Positions 1 to 7,227 of a stretch of 17,973 nucleotides of DNA are shown here, piece by piece. The position numbers were made by a program, and so were the translations under genes. The stretch lies in the NCBI GenBank assembly GCA_964635965.1, contig CAZWQX010000083.1, positions 1-17,973 of the forward strand, in the 5' to 3' direction. Source of the stretch: JAKVAV01 sp964635965. Its GTDB lineage: Bacteria > Bacteroidota > Bacteroidia > Flavobacteriales_D > Cryomorphaceae. Position 1 is the first letter of the stretch; each line of letters begins with the position of its first letter. The notes beneath the pieces were generated by a model, which searched no databases, was not told where the DNA came from, and was given only the letters and a program-made list of their open reading frames with translations.

Positions 1-677
1 GTCTTTTCTTTTTGGCTACCATCGCACTGCAGCCCCAGGGATTCGATTTAAGCCGGGTCCTCGGTGCTTTTTATTGGGAATCCGTTTACTTCAGACCATG
101 GCAAATTGTAACCCATATGTTCATGCACGGTGGATTTGCGCACATTTTTTTCAATATGTTCGCTTTATGGATGTTCGGAACGTCCATAGAACGAATTTGG
201 GGCCCGAAACGGTTTTTGATTTATTACCTCATTACAGGATTTGGAGCATTCTTCCTTCACTATTTGGTTGTAGCCTTTCAAATTAGCCAAATCGCACCTG
301 ACATATCTCCTGAGATTTTAGCATACATCAAAGAAGGTAGCACCAACTTTTCCTTTCCGTCGGCGAATCGCGAGCAAATTCAACAGCTTTGGTATTTGTA
401 CAATACACCTGTCGTTGGTGCTTCGGGAGCCGTTTTTGGAATTCTTTTGGCTTTTGGAATGATGTTTCCCAATACCCGATTAATCATGCTTTTCTTCCCT
501 GTTCCCATCAAGGCGAAGTATTTCGTAATCGGCTACGGAGCGATTGAGTTGTTTTCAGGAATTGCTAATCGCCCTGGAGACAATGTTGCACACTTTGCTC
601 ACTTAGGTGGAATGTTATTCGGATATTTCTTAATTAAGTACTGGAACAAAAACCAGAATAACTCCTACGGTTACTAA
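1..677 (+). CDS. Rhomboid family intramembrane serine protease (5' end cut by window)
   Basis: Intramembrane serine protease of the rhomboid family, acting on membrane protein substrates in the inner membrane. Numbering from a TTG at position 12, the sequence shows the H39-x4-H44-x3-N48 signature after the first helix, the nucleophile motif GASG with Ser138 (codon 423-425), and the AHLGG motif with catalytic His197, so the Ser-His dyad is intact. A loop of about 40 residues (roughly 91-132) separates the third helix from the serine helix. The frame stays open to the window edge (codons reading Leu-Phe-Phe before the TTG, consistent with the first membrane helix), so the TTG is probably internal and the true start lies upstream. 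The next rhomboid gene begins 1 nt after the stop, which indicates one operon. Substrates are unknown. Confidence 0.93.
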   Translation, partial: LFFLATIALQPQGFDLSRVLGAFYWESVYFRPWQIVTHMFMHGGFAHIFFNMFALWMFGTSIERIWGPKRFLIYYLITGFGAFFLHYLVVAFQISQIAPDISPEILAYIKEGSTNFSFPSANREQIQQLWYLYNTPVVGASGAVFGILLAFGMMFPNTRLIMLFFPVPIKAKYFVIGYGAIELFSGIANRPGDNVAHFAHLGGMLFGYFLIKYWNKNQNNSYGY

Positions 678-678
678 A

Positions 679-1578
679 ATGGCAAAGATTCTGGACGATC
701 TGAAATTCAGCTTCCAATCGGGGAATATGGTGACGCGATTCATCTATATCAATATCGCCGTATTCGTATTTCTTAGTTTGATAAGGGTATTTGGTTACTT
801 CTACCAAAGTGATCTTCTCGGAGTAGTTCTTCCTTGGATTTCCGGGTCATCCGTGCCCCAAACCATGTTATTCCGTCCATGGACTATTATTTCTTACATG
901 TTTGTTCACGTGGGATTGTGGCACTTGGTAGTAAATATGATCATGCTTTGGTTCTCAGGTCGTCTTTTTGGAGATCTTCTAAACGACCGCAGATTCATAG
1001 CCGTCTATTTTTTAGGGGGAATTGCAGGATTTTTACTCTACTTCATTGCATACAACGCATTTCCCGTTTTTTCAGGAACCGAAAGTACCCTAATTGGAGC
1101 TTCAGCGTCCGTTATCGCCGTATTGGTCGCCATTGCTACTTATGCTCCCGAAATGGTCGTTAGATTGGTGCTAATCGGACGGGTTAAGCTAAAGTTCATC
1201 GCTATATTTTTTGTAGCCCTTGATATTTTATTTCTTGACGGTGGTAATTCCGGTGGACGGCTTGCGCACTTGGGTGGTGCTTTGTTCGGCTTCCTTTATG
1301 CACGAAATTTGGCTTCAGGCCGAGATTGGTCCAATGGTTTCTTCAAAGTAATTGATTTCTTCGGTGAATTGTTTCGTCCAAAGCCCAAGTTAAGAGTGGC
1401 TTCTTCAAACAAAAAGCGGAGGGGGACTAGAAAGACCCAGACGAGAAGCAAGGAGGTAAGGTCTGAAAAATCCAGTCAGAAACGCATCGACGAAATATTA
1501 GATAAAATTTCGCAGAGCGGATACGACAGCCTCTCGAAAGAGGAGAAAGAATTTTTGTTTAATGCGAGTAACAAGTAG
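679..1578 (+). CDS. Second rhomboid family protease with basic cytoplasmic C-terminal extension
   Basis: A 299-residue rhomboid paralog. It has H77-x4-H82-x3-N86, a serine motif reading GASAS (candidate nucleophile Ser142, codon 1102-1104) and AHLGG with His197. The usual Gly after the nucleophile is Ala143, but Ser and His are both kept, so it may be active. After the last helix (about residue 210) comes a tail of about 85 residues: a Lys/Arg-rich stretch (about 235-265), then a short helical segment with RIDEILDKI and LSKEEKEFL, resembling the small domain often attached to Bacteroidota rhomboids (DUF6576-like, from memory). The ATG lies 1 nt after the upstream rhomboid's TAA, and its TAG overlaps the GTG of the next gene by 1 nt, so the three genes are probably co-translated. 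Whether the two rhomboids act together or on different substrates cannot be read from sequence. Confidence 0.92.
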   Translation: MAKILDDLKFSFQSGNMVTRFIYINIAVFVFLSLIRVFGYFYQSDLLGVVLPWISGSSVPQTMLFRPWTIISYMFVHVGLWHLVVNMIMLWFSGRLFGDLLNDRRFIAVYFLGGIAGFLLYFIAYNAFPVFSGTESTLIGASASVIAVLVAIATYAPEMVVRLVLIGRVKLKFIAIFFVALDILFLDGGNSGGRLAHLGGALFGFLYARNLASGRDWSNGFFKVIDFFGELFRPKPKLRVASSNKKRRGTRKTQTRSKEVRSEKSSQKRIDEILDKISQSGYDSLSKEEKEFLFNASNK

Positions 1579-2696
1579 TGATTCGAAAGGTTAAGGCGTT
1601 CGGAAGAAATACAATTCTCACCATAAACCTCGTTGCGGTTGCTGCTCTCCTCTTATCCTATCTTTCCACGAAAATAAGTCCTGCACAATTTGCCCCATTG
1701 GCTTTCTTCGGCATAGGCTATGGATTTCTTCTGGTTACGAATCTCTTTTTTGTCGTCTTCTGGTTGTTCTTTAAAAAACGTTTGGCATTAATCTCTGCCA
1801 TTACCATCGTTTTAGGGTACAACTCACTCAGCTCCTACTTCCAATTGAATTTTTGGAAATCTCCCGAAATAGAAGGGAACTCATTCCGTATTGTATCGCA
1901 AAATGTCAAACTTTTTGGTTGGTATAACTGGTCAGAAAATATCGCTAATAGAGATGATATCATGCGAAATCTGGAAACCATAAACGGCGATGTATTTTGC
2001 TTTCAAGAGTATTTTCACCATTCACGACCAGGTATTTTCGAGACTCGAGAACGGCTCAGACTGGTTCTCAATGCTCCTCACGTGTATGACGCCTATACCA
2101 CGACGGTTGCGGGCGACCAACACTATGGAATAGCCATTTACAGTAAGTTCCCCATTGTGAACAGGGGTGAAATGAGATTTCAAGGCGAAAGGAATAACAA
2201 CATGTGCATTTTCACCGATCTGATTTGGAATGGTGACACCGTGAGAATTTACAATGCTCATGCTGCTTCCATTCGGTTTAGTGAATCAGAGTATGCGGTA
2301 GCAGAAGAAATTGCCACTGAAAAAGATGAAGCTAAAGTTGACTTGAGAGATTTGAGAAATATTGCAGGCAGAATGTTAAATGCCTATGAACGGAGAGCTA
2401 CACAAGTAGAGGCAATTAGGAAACACATGGACAATTGTCCTTACCCTTCAATTGTTTGCGGAGATTTTAACGACACGCCAATTTCATACAGCTATTCGAC
2501 GATTTCAGAGGGGTATCGTGACGCCTTTCGCGAAAGTGGTTCGGGAATAGGAAGCACTTATCGAGGGGCATTTCCATCCTTTAGAATTGACTATATCTTT
2601 CATTCAGCTAATTTAATTTCCAGAGGGTATCAAACACATTCTGAAGAGATTTCAGACCATCGTGCCATAAGCTGTCTTATTGGTCGACCGGAGTGA
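1578..2696 (+). CDS. Membrane-anchored endonuclease/exonuclease/phosphatase (EEP) family protein
   Basis: A 372-residue protein with about three hydrophobic helices at the N-terminus (about 13-30, 38-64, 69-84) followed by an EEP hydrolase domain (about 103-370). Metal-binding and catalytic positions of the DNase I/sphingomyelinase fold are visible: QNV with Asn109, FQE with Glu144, NAH with His228, GDFN with Asp296 and Asn298, RIDYIF with Asp338, and SDH with Asp360/His361. The catalytic set is complete, so it should be an active metal-dependent phosphodiesterase or phosphatase; the substrate (nucleic acid, phospholipid or inositol phosphate) cannot be assigned. The start is GTG in the overlap TAGTG with the upstream rhomboid. 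The rhomboid-rhomboid-EEP order recurs in Bacteroidota as I recall, suggesting a shared envelope role. Its last 20 nt overlap the 3' end of the convergent solute-binding protein gene. Confidence 0.9.
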   Translation: MIRKVKAFGRNTILTINLVAVAALLLSYLSTKISPAQFAPLAFFGIGYGFLLVTNLFFVVFWLFFKKRLALISAITIVLGYNSLSSYFQLNFWKSPEIEGNSFRIVSQNVKLFGWYNWSENIANRDDIMRNLETINGDVFCFQEYFHHSRPGIFETRERLRLVLNAPHVYDAYTTTVAGDQHYGIAIYSKFPIVNRGEMRFQGERNNNMCIFTDLIWNGDTVRIYNAHAASIRFSESEYAVAEEIATEKDEAKVDLRDLRNIAGRMLNAYERRATQVEAIRKHMDNCPYPSIVCGDFNDTPISYSYSTISEGYRDAFRESGSGIGSTYRGAFPSFRIDYIFHSANLISRGYQTHSEEISDHRAISCLIGRPE

Positions 2697-4293
2697 TGTC
2701 CACCCTTCTCAAATCCAAGACATTCATTGGATTCTGATCCAATCCGGAGATTTTATTTGAGACGAATCTCATCACCATATCATAATACAATGGAACGATC
2801 GGCGCTTCAGTCATCATCAAGCTGTCCATTTGAGCATACATATTTGATCTTTTCTGAGGATCTGTCTCCGCCATGGCTTTTTGATAAAGCTCATCAAATG
2901 ATTCGCTATCGAAATGAGTGTAGTTGGGTCCTTTAGGGGATCGATTGGAGGATACATAAAGAGCCATGAAGTTTTCATCATCAGGATAATCTGCCAACCA
3001 CGATTTTCTGAAGAATTGAAGATTGCCTTTAGCGCTATTCTCGCGATGAACTGAAGCCGGTAAAACCTCTACCTTAATTTGAATACCGAATTGACTCAAT
3101 TGATGCTGAACGTATTCGCAGAGGTCCACATAATCGGTTGTAGTACTCAACTGTAAAACAGGGAGACCATCTCCATCCTGATAGCCCAATCTTTTCAAGA
3201 TTGATCTCACCGAATCGGGGCGGTAGTCGTAACCTATGGTTGATCGATACCCAAGCATTCCTCTAGGTATAAAACCACCTGAAGCGGGGGTATATACGTT
3301 GTTTCTCAAGTAGCGCACCATTGATTCGCGATCAACGGCGTAATTCACGGCGCGTCTAAGATCTGTATTAAGCCAAGGAGATCCTTCATTAAGTGAATCA
3401 TTCGTCTGAAAGCCTAGATAATCAGTCTTGAGAAAAGGAAATTTTTGAAGATATATCTTGTCTTCATAGAGCTGCTTGAGTTCCCCGGATTGTGTTATCA
3501 ATTCGTCCTTGTAACTCGAATGAAGACCAGACATCATATCGTAGTTGCCCTTCAGGAAATCGAGGTAGGCAGCACTTTTATCCGGCACGAATGAAACACC
3601 AACTGCATCGATGTATGGCAGCCGGATTCCCTTTTCGTCAAATTCAAAGTAGTTCTCGTTTTTGTGCAGAGCGAGTCGAGTATTCTCGATCCAGAAATGA
3701 AATTTAAAAGGCCCTGTTCCCACCGGATTACTGCGAAAATCGTCCCCGTATTTATCAATCGCCTCTTTAGGTATTACGGAACAATACTTCATTCCAAGAA
3801 GACCTAAAAAAGGAGGAAAAGATCGTTGAAGTCGAATCTCCAAGACGGAATCATTGATAGCCGTGAAAGGCCTCAATGAATCTACCGAACTAAAAACCCA
3901 AGAACCAGGTGTTGTTTTCACAGGATCTATGACCCTATTGAAGCTAAAAACGAAATCTTGAGCTACTACTTTCCTACCCTCACCTGAGGCAAACACCTCG
4001 CTATCGTGAAAATAAACATCATCGCGCAGCAGAAAAGTGTAGGTCCTACCCGATGTATCGATGGTCCATGATTTTGCAATTGCGGGAATCACATTGAGCG
4101 AATCATCAATTTCTACGAGTCCGTTAAACAGCAAATTACAGGCCCAAAGATTCTCCAGGTTTCGACTGAAGGCAGGATCTAAAGATGAGATTCCTGCCGA
4201 TTCGTTGTACCGAAATACTTTTTTGTCCGTTGTCTCTTGTTTCGACGAGCAGGCGCAAATGAATACAACAAGAAAAAGAAGGTATCTTCTCAT
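2677..4293 (-). CDS. ABC transporter solute-binding lipoprotein, oligopeptide/dipeptide type (SBP_bac_5 family)
   Basis: Solute-binding protein of the OppA/DppA class (about 538 residues), which captures peptides or similar solutes for an ABC importer. Family landmarks are LDPAFSRN near the N-terminus, the FLLRDDVYFHD strand, VVAQDFVFSFNRV, the GTGPFKF loop, and DLRRAVNYAVDRE in the second lobe. The N-terminus is a lipoprotein signal with ICAC at the lipobox, giving Cys15 as the lipidated residue. I chose the ATG at 4293; a GTG two codons upstream (4299) lies inside a TTAATTTG sequence resembling a -7 promoter box, which makes it a poor start. No permease or ATPase gene is adjacent, so its transporter is encoded elsewhere. 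The gene is 44 nt downstream of the 3D-domain lipoprotein, and its 3' end overlaps the convergent EEP gene by 20 nt. Confidence 0.93.
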   Translation of the reverse strand: MRRYLLFLVVFICACSSKQETTDKKVFRYNESAGISSLDPAFSRNLENLWACNLLFNGLVEIDDSLNVIPAIAKSWTIDTSGRTYTFLLRDDVYFHDSEVFASGEGRKVVAQDFVFSFNRVIDPVKTTPGSWVFSSVDSLRPFTAINDSVLEIRLQRSFPPFLGLLGMKYCSVIPKEAIDKYGDDFRSNPVGTGPFKFHFWIENTRLALHKNENYFEFDEKGIRLPYIDAVGVSFVPDKSAAYLDFLKGNYDMMSGLHSSYKDELITQSGELKQLYEDKIYLQKFPFLKTDYLGFQTNDSLNEGSPWLNTDLRRAVNYAVDRESMVRYLRNNVYTPASGGFIPRGMLGYRSTIGYDYRPDSVRSILKRLGYQDGDGLPVLQLSTTTDYVDLCEYVQHQLSQFGIQIKVEVLPASVHRENSAKGNLQFFRKSWLADYPDDENFMALYVSSNRSPKGPNYTHFDSESFDELYQKAMAETDPQKRSNMYAQMDSLMMTEAPIVPLYYDMVMRFVSNKISGLDQNPMNVLDLRRVDITPVDQ

Positions 4294-4298
4294 TGACA

Positions 4299-4306
4299 CA
4301 AATTAA
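4299..4306 (-). promoter_or_regulatory. Possible -7 box of the solute-binding protein gene
   Basis: On the minus strand the sequence reads TTAATTTG, one mismatch from the Bacteroidetes consensus TAnnTTTG, ending 5 nt before the ATG at 4293. I see no convincing -33 TTG at the expected distance, so this is weak. If used, it would give a leaderless or nearly leaderless mRNA. Confidence 0.25.
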
Positions 4307-4337
4307 ACAGGAATTAGAATGGAGTTTTGACAATTCA

Positions 4338-4751
4338 TCATTCGTTTCCCACAGAATTGTCTTCAAGCAAACAAATCCATTTCTTCTGAAAACCGAATTC
4401 TTTGGCCTTCTTAACATCTTTTCCCATGTACAGGTCAATTCTCCTCCTGAAACGATGATTCATTTTATCCTTTACCAAAAAGGTATCTCCTTCAAAACCT
4501 TCTATCAGTACTCTGGCATTTCGCGTGAGACCACTATCGAGAAGATCTCTCGATACGGCAATGCATTTCATACCCGGGACTAAGGTGTCTCCCCATGCAG
4601 CTATATTGCCTGAACTTCCCGGCCTGGTTTGATAAGGCAGACTGTTGTATGCAGTGGCTGAAACCTTGAAACAATTCATATCGAGTGGCTCCGTTTCAGA
4701 GCCGCAGGAATAACAGCAGAATGCCAATAATGGAAGAAGTTTTCTTAACAC
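4338..4751 (-). CDS. Small lipoprotein consisting of a 3D (three-aspartate) double-psi beta-barrel domain
   Basis: A short protein (137 residues from the GTG at 4751, 140 from a TTG at 4760) whose body matches the 3D domain found at the C-terminus of MltA-type lytic transglycosylases and in YabE/Rpf-like proteins. Visible landmarks are VSATAYNS, GDTLVPGMKCIAVS, and the aspartate region with VKDKM, RIDLYMG and KDVKKAKEFG. Numbered from the TTG, the three Asp are D98, D109 and D115. The N-terminus is hydrophobic and ends in CYSC, a poor lipobox, followed by Gly-Ser, so it is probably a lipoprotein. No glycan-binding or other catalytic domain is attached. I prefer GTG 4751 because it gives a short basic-hydrophobic signal (LRKLLPLLAF) and sits 6 nt after a TTTTG; the TTG overlaps that element. 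A role at peptidoglycan is inferred from the family. It lies 49 nt downstream of a PPK2 gene and may share its transcript. Confidence 0.78.
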   Translation of the reverse strand: MLRKLLPLLAFCCYSCGSETEPLDMNCFKVSATAYNSLPYQTRPGSSGNIAAWGDTLVPGMKCIAVSRDLLDSGLTRNARVLIEGFEGDTFLVKDKMNHRFRRRIDLYMGKDVKKAKEFGFQKKWICLLEDNSVGNE

Positions 4752-4800
4752 GGGGATCAAAACGCTGTATCAAGAAAAGAATTATTGCAATCCGTTTTAG

Positions 4801-5583
4801 CTATTCACCTTCTTTGTAAGGAATTGTATCCAAGACATGGTTTATCGCTTTCAACCTAGCCGATGATTTTTGGTTGGCATCAACAATGACCCAGGGGGCT
4901 ATACTGGTATTGGTTTTTGAGAACATTTCTTCCTTATACTCCGTGTACTTATCCCATAATTCTTGAGCTTTTTCGTCCACTGGAGTCATTTTCCAACGCT
5001 TCAGAGGGTTGGTTTTGATGTCGTCAAACCTTCTTGCTTGTTCATCTTTCGTAATGGAGAAATAAAACTTGATAAGATAGGTATCACTTTCGACCAGCAT
5101 TTTCTCGAAGTCATTTACCTGCGACATAAAAACCTGATATTCTTTGAGGGTACAGAATCCGTTAACAGGTTCAACGACGGCACGATTGTACCACGATCTA
5201 TCGAAGAGAACGATCTCACCTGGTTTGGGAAGTTGATTAATATATCGCTGAAAAAACCATTGATGCCGTTCATCGTCTGTTGGTTTGTCTAAAGCAACTA
5301 TTCTGAAATGTCGTGGATTGATATACTCTGTAATTCGCCTGATTGCCCCTCCCTTTCCGGCTGCATCGCGGCCTTCAAAAACGAGCACAACTTTTTGCCC
5401 TTTTTCAATAACCCAGGATTGAAGCTTGATTAATTCTTCCTGTCTTTTACGAAACTCAATGGCATACTTTGTCTCATTGAGTGCTCGCTCAATATTTACC
5501 TTTTTGGATCGGAGAAGTGAGTGAAGGCCCAGTTTCGAATTGAGCAGTTCCACATCGTTTTCGCTGAGATATTTTTCGCTCAT
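4801..5583 (-). CDS. ppk2: Polyphosphate kinase 2 family protein, downstream copy of a tandem pair
   Basis: A 260-residue PPK2-family enzyme, which transfers phosphate between polyphosphate and nucleotides in the cytoplasm. The P-loop is GRDAAGKGG (71-79), the second nucleotide/metal motif is LFDRSWYNRAVVEPV with Asp128, and the lid region carries NPLKRWKMTPVD (192-203). A single kinase domain of this length is typical of one-domain PPK2 proteins. Comparison by eye with its neighbour shows strong similarity across the whole domain but clear divergence in the 94-125 region and at both ends. The ATG is 6 nt after the stop of the upstream PPK2 gene, with an AAGG before it that could act as a weak ribosome binding site, so the two are translated from one mRNA. 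Class and direction (nucleotide phosphorylation from polyP, or polyP synthesis) cannot be fixed by eye. Confidence 0.93.
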   Translation of the reverse strand: MSEKYLSENDVELLNSKLGLHSLLRSKKVNIERALNETKYAIEFRKRQEELIKLQSWVIEKGQKVVLVFEGRDAAGKGGAIRRITEYINPRHFRIVALDKPTDDERHQWFFQRYINQLPKPGEIVLFDRSWYNRAVVEPVNGFCTLKEYQVFMSQVNDFEKMLVESDTYLIKFYFSITKDEQARRFDDIKTNPLKRWKMTPVDEKAQELWDKYTEYKEEMFSKTNTSIAPWVIVDANQKSSARLKAINHVLDTIPYKEGE

Positions 5584-5589
5584 GGTACC

Positions 5590-6438
5590 TTAATTATCAA
5601 TTTGTATGGCGCTTCGGTGATAACGCATTATTACATTTGGATCAGGAAGCAGGGTGACGTTTTGCTCTCCTTTTCCTTCATAGTCGAATTGAGATAATAC
5701 ATAACGCATGCTCTCAAGCCGAGCCTGCTTTTTATCATTCGTCTTTACAATTATCCAAGGACTAAAAGCCGTATGAGATTTGCTAAACATTTGTTCCTTG
5801 TAGTGGGTATAGCTATCCCAAAGTTCCTGTCCTTTCATATCAACAGGACTGAACTTCCAACGCTTCAGTGGATTATTCAATCGATCGGTAAAACGTTTCT
5901 TTTGCTCTTCTTTGGATATCGAAAACCAGAATTTTATGATGATCATATTGTCTTCATAAAGCAGGTGTTCAAATTCAGGTACTTGCACCATGAATTTATC
6001 GTACTGATCCTTGGTGCAGAAACCCATCACCGGTTCTACCACGGCTCGGTTATACCAGCTTCTATCAAAAAAGACTACTTCACCGGGATTGGGAAGCACT
6101 TTTATGTAACGCCTAAAATACCATTGTCCTCTTTCCACCTCCGTAGGTTTTGTCAGAGCTACAACTCGTGAAGTTCTTGGGTTAAGGTGTTCTTTAAATC
6201 TTTTAATCGAACCACCCTTTCCGGCAGCATCTCTACCTTCAAAGATTATCGCAACTCGAAGTTTGTTTTTGGCGATGTGTTTTTGGAGGTTGACGAATTC
6301 TGCTTGGAGTTGTGCCAGCTCGTTGAGGTAGGCAATTTTCTTAAGTGTTTTCCTGATCTTGATATCCTTGGCCGTAGCCAACGACCGAAGATCCTTTCTG
6401 GTTTTGGCGTTTGCCAAATCCTTAGCGCTGTATTGCAT
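5590..6438 (-). CDS. ppk2: Polyphosphate kinase 2 family protein, upstream copy of a tandem pair
   Basis: A 282-residue PPK2-family kinase. The P-loop is GRDAAGKGG (68-76), the Asp motif is FFDRSWYNRAVVEPV with Asp125, and the lid carries NPLKRWKFSPVD (189-200). It is longer than its neighbour: it has a Lys/Arg-rich N-terminal helix (about 8-34) and a C-terminal extension of about 25 residues containing LLPDPNVIMRYHRS. The ATG at 6438 is the first in frame and gives an intact domain. It is the first gene of the run PPK2, PPK2, 3D lipoprotein, solute-binding protein, and follows a 93-nt gap after the DUF2490 gene, where a promoter would be expected although I could not identify one. Two adjacent and diverged copies suggest paralogs with different nucleotide preference or a heteromeric enzyme; this is inference. 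Confidence 0.93.
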   Translation of the reverse strand: MQYSAKDLANAKTRKDLRSLATAKDIKIRKTLKKIAYLNELAQLQAEFVNLQKHIAKNKLRVAIIFEGRDAAGKGGSIKRFKEHLNPRTSRVVALTKPTEVERGQWYFRRYIKVLPNPGEVVFFDRSWYNRAVVEPVMGFCTKDQYDKFMVQVPEFEHLLYEDNMIIIKFWFSISKEEQKKRFTDRLNNPLKRWKFSPVDMKGQELWDSYTHYKEQMFSKSHTAFSPWIIVKTNDKKQARLESMRYVLSQFDYEGKGEQNVTLLPDPNVIMRYHRSAIQIDN

Positions 6439-6531
6439 AAAAGCCGAGTGAAATAGTAGAATACAAACCTAAAAAGGCCGAACAACCCATGGAATGACAA
6501 TGGTCAGTTTTCGGAAATTTTGAAATATTCT

Positions 6532-7227
6532 TTAGCCTGAATTCCTATTTATACGGAGATAATAGCCAAAATAAACCCAAAAGCCGTGGCCACGTAAATC
6601 CTGTAAAATAGAACCAAAACGATAATCTAATCCTACTTCAAATGAATTTCGATCCTTTCCAAGATATCCCAATACAGGAACTATTCGTACTTCATTTACA
6701 AATTGATCTCGAAAGCGTGCGAGGTATTCAATGGAAGGTTTCAAGTAGAGCTCTTTAGGGTCGAGATTATTACCGAAAAGTGGATACTCCAAAGCGAGTC
6801 TGTAACGTAACCTAAACTCAAATGGCTCATCGGGATCCCAGGTTTGATCGGTTCGAATTCTATTAGCAGTTCTAATCCGTCCATAGGAATGAGTAAAGGC
6901 AACTTGTTGCAAGGTTCTCTGCACAAATCTTTCAGATTCAAACCGAACTAAATAACCTAGCCCCAGTTTCATCGTTGGTGCAATTCGCTTACCCAGAATA
7001 AGGGTTAGGTCTTGTCGCTCAAAGTTGTAGTCGGAATTATTCTCACCAGTGGAAAAAGACCCCTCTTGAAAGATCTGCCTGTTCTCATACTTAACATTCA
7101 GACTGTAGTTCTTCTCAAACTTGGTGTAGGTATTAAAAACAGGAAGGATACCAAAACGGTAGAGGTCTTGTCCCGAAATTTCAAAGCAGGAAGCACAGAC
7201 AAAAGCTATGAGCAAAACCCTTTTCAA
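6532..7227 (-). CDS. DUF2490-like outer-membrane beta-barrel protein
   Basis: A 231-residue secreted protein with a signal peptide (about 1-20, ending ISGQ) and a body of alternating, aromatic-rich strands, for example KLGLGYLVRFESERF, FEFRLRYRLALEYPLF, SFEVGLDYRFGS and the last strand GFWVYFGYYLRI. This pattern, with the FRLRYR-LEYPL-LYLKPSIEY block, fits DUF2490, a Bacteroidota family of predicted outer-membrane barrels with no firm function. The start is TTG at 7227, embedded in TTGA so that the upstream gene's TGA overlaps it by 4 nt; this is typical translational coupling, and the TTG yields a good signal peptide (MKRVLLIAFVCAS). It therefore very likely works with the upstream secreted protein. 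It could be a pore, a structural barrel or an export partner. Confidence 0.75.
   Translation of the reverse strand: MKRVLLIAFVCASCFEISGQDLYRFGILPVFNTYTKFEKNYSLNVKYENRQIFQEGSFSTGENNSDYNFERQDLTLILGKRIAPTMKLGLGYLVRFESERFVQRTLQQVAFTHSYGRIRTANRIRTDQTWDPDEPFEFRLRYRLALEYPLFGNNLDPKELYLKPSIEYLARFRDQFVNEVRIVPVLGYLGKDRNSFEVGLDYRFGSILQDLRGHGFWVYFGYYLRINRNSG

Noticed and set aside
4293..4583. Open plus-strand frame of about 96 codons antisense to the 3D lipoprotein gene
   Set aside because: It lies fully opposite a gene with recognisable domain motifs and its translation shows no family pattern, so it is a shadow frame.
5584..5589. Palindrome GGTACC between the PPK2 genes as a regulatory site
   Set aside because: Six nucleotides are too short to mean more than chance; an AAGG in this junction may at most act as a weak ribosome binding site.
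6439..6531. Terminator or non-coding RNA between the DUF2490 and PPK2 genes
   Set aside because: Only a 4-bp inverted repeat (TGAC-CATT-GTCA) is present, with no T-tract; nothing firm can be claimed.
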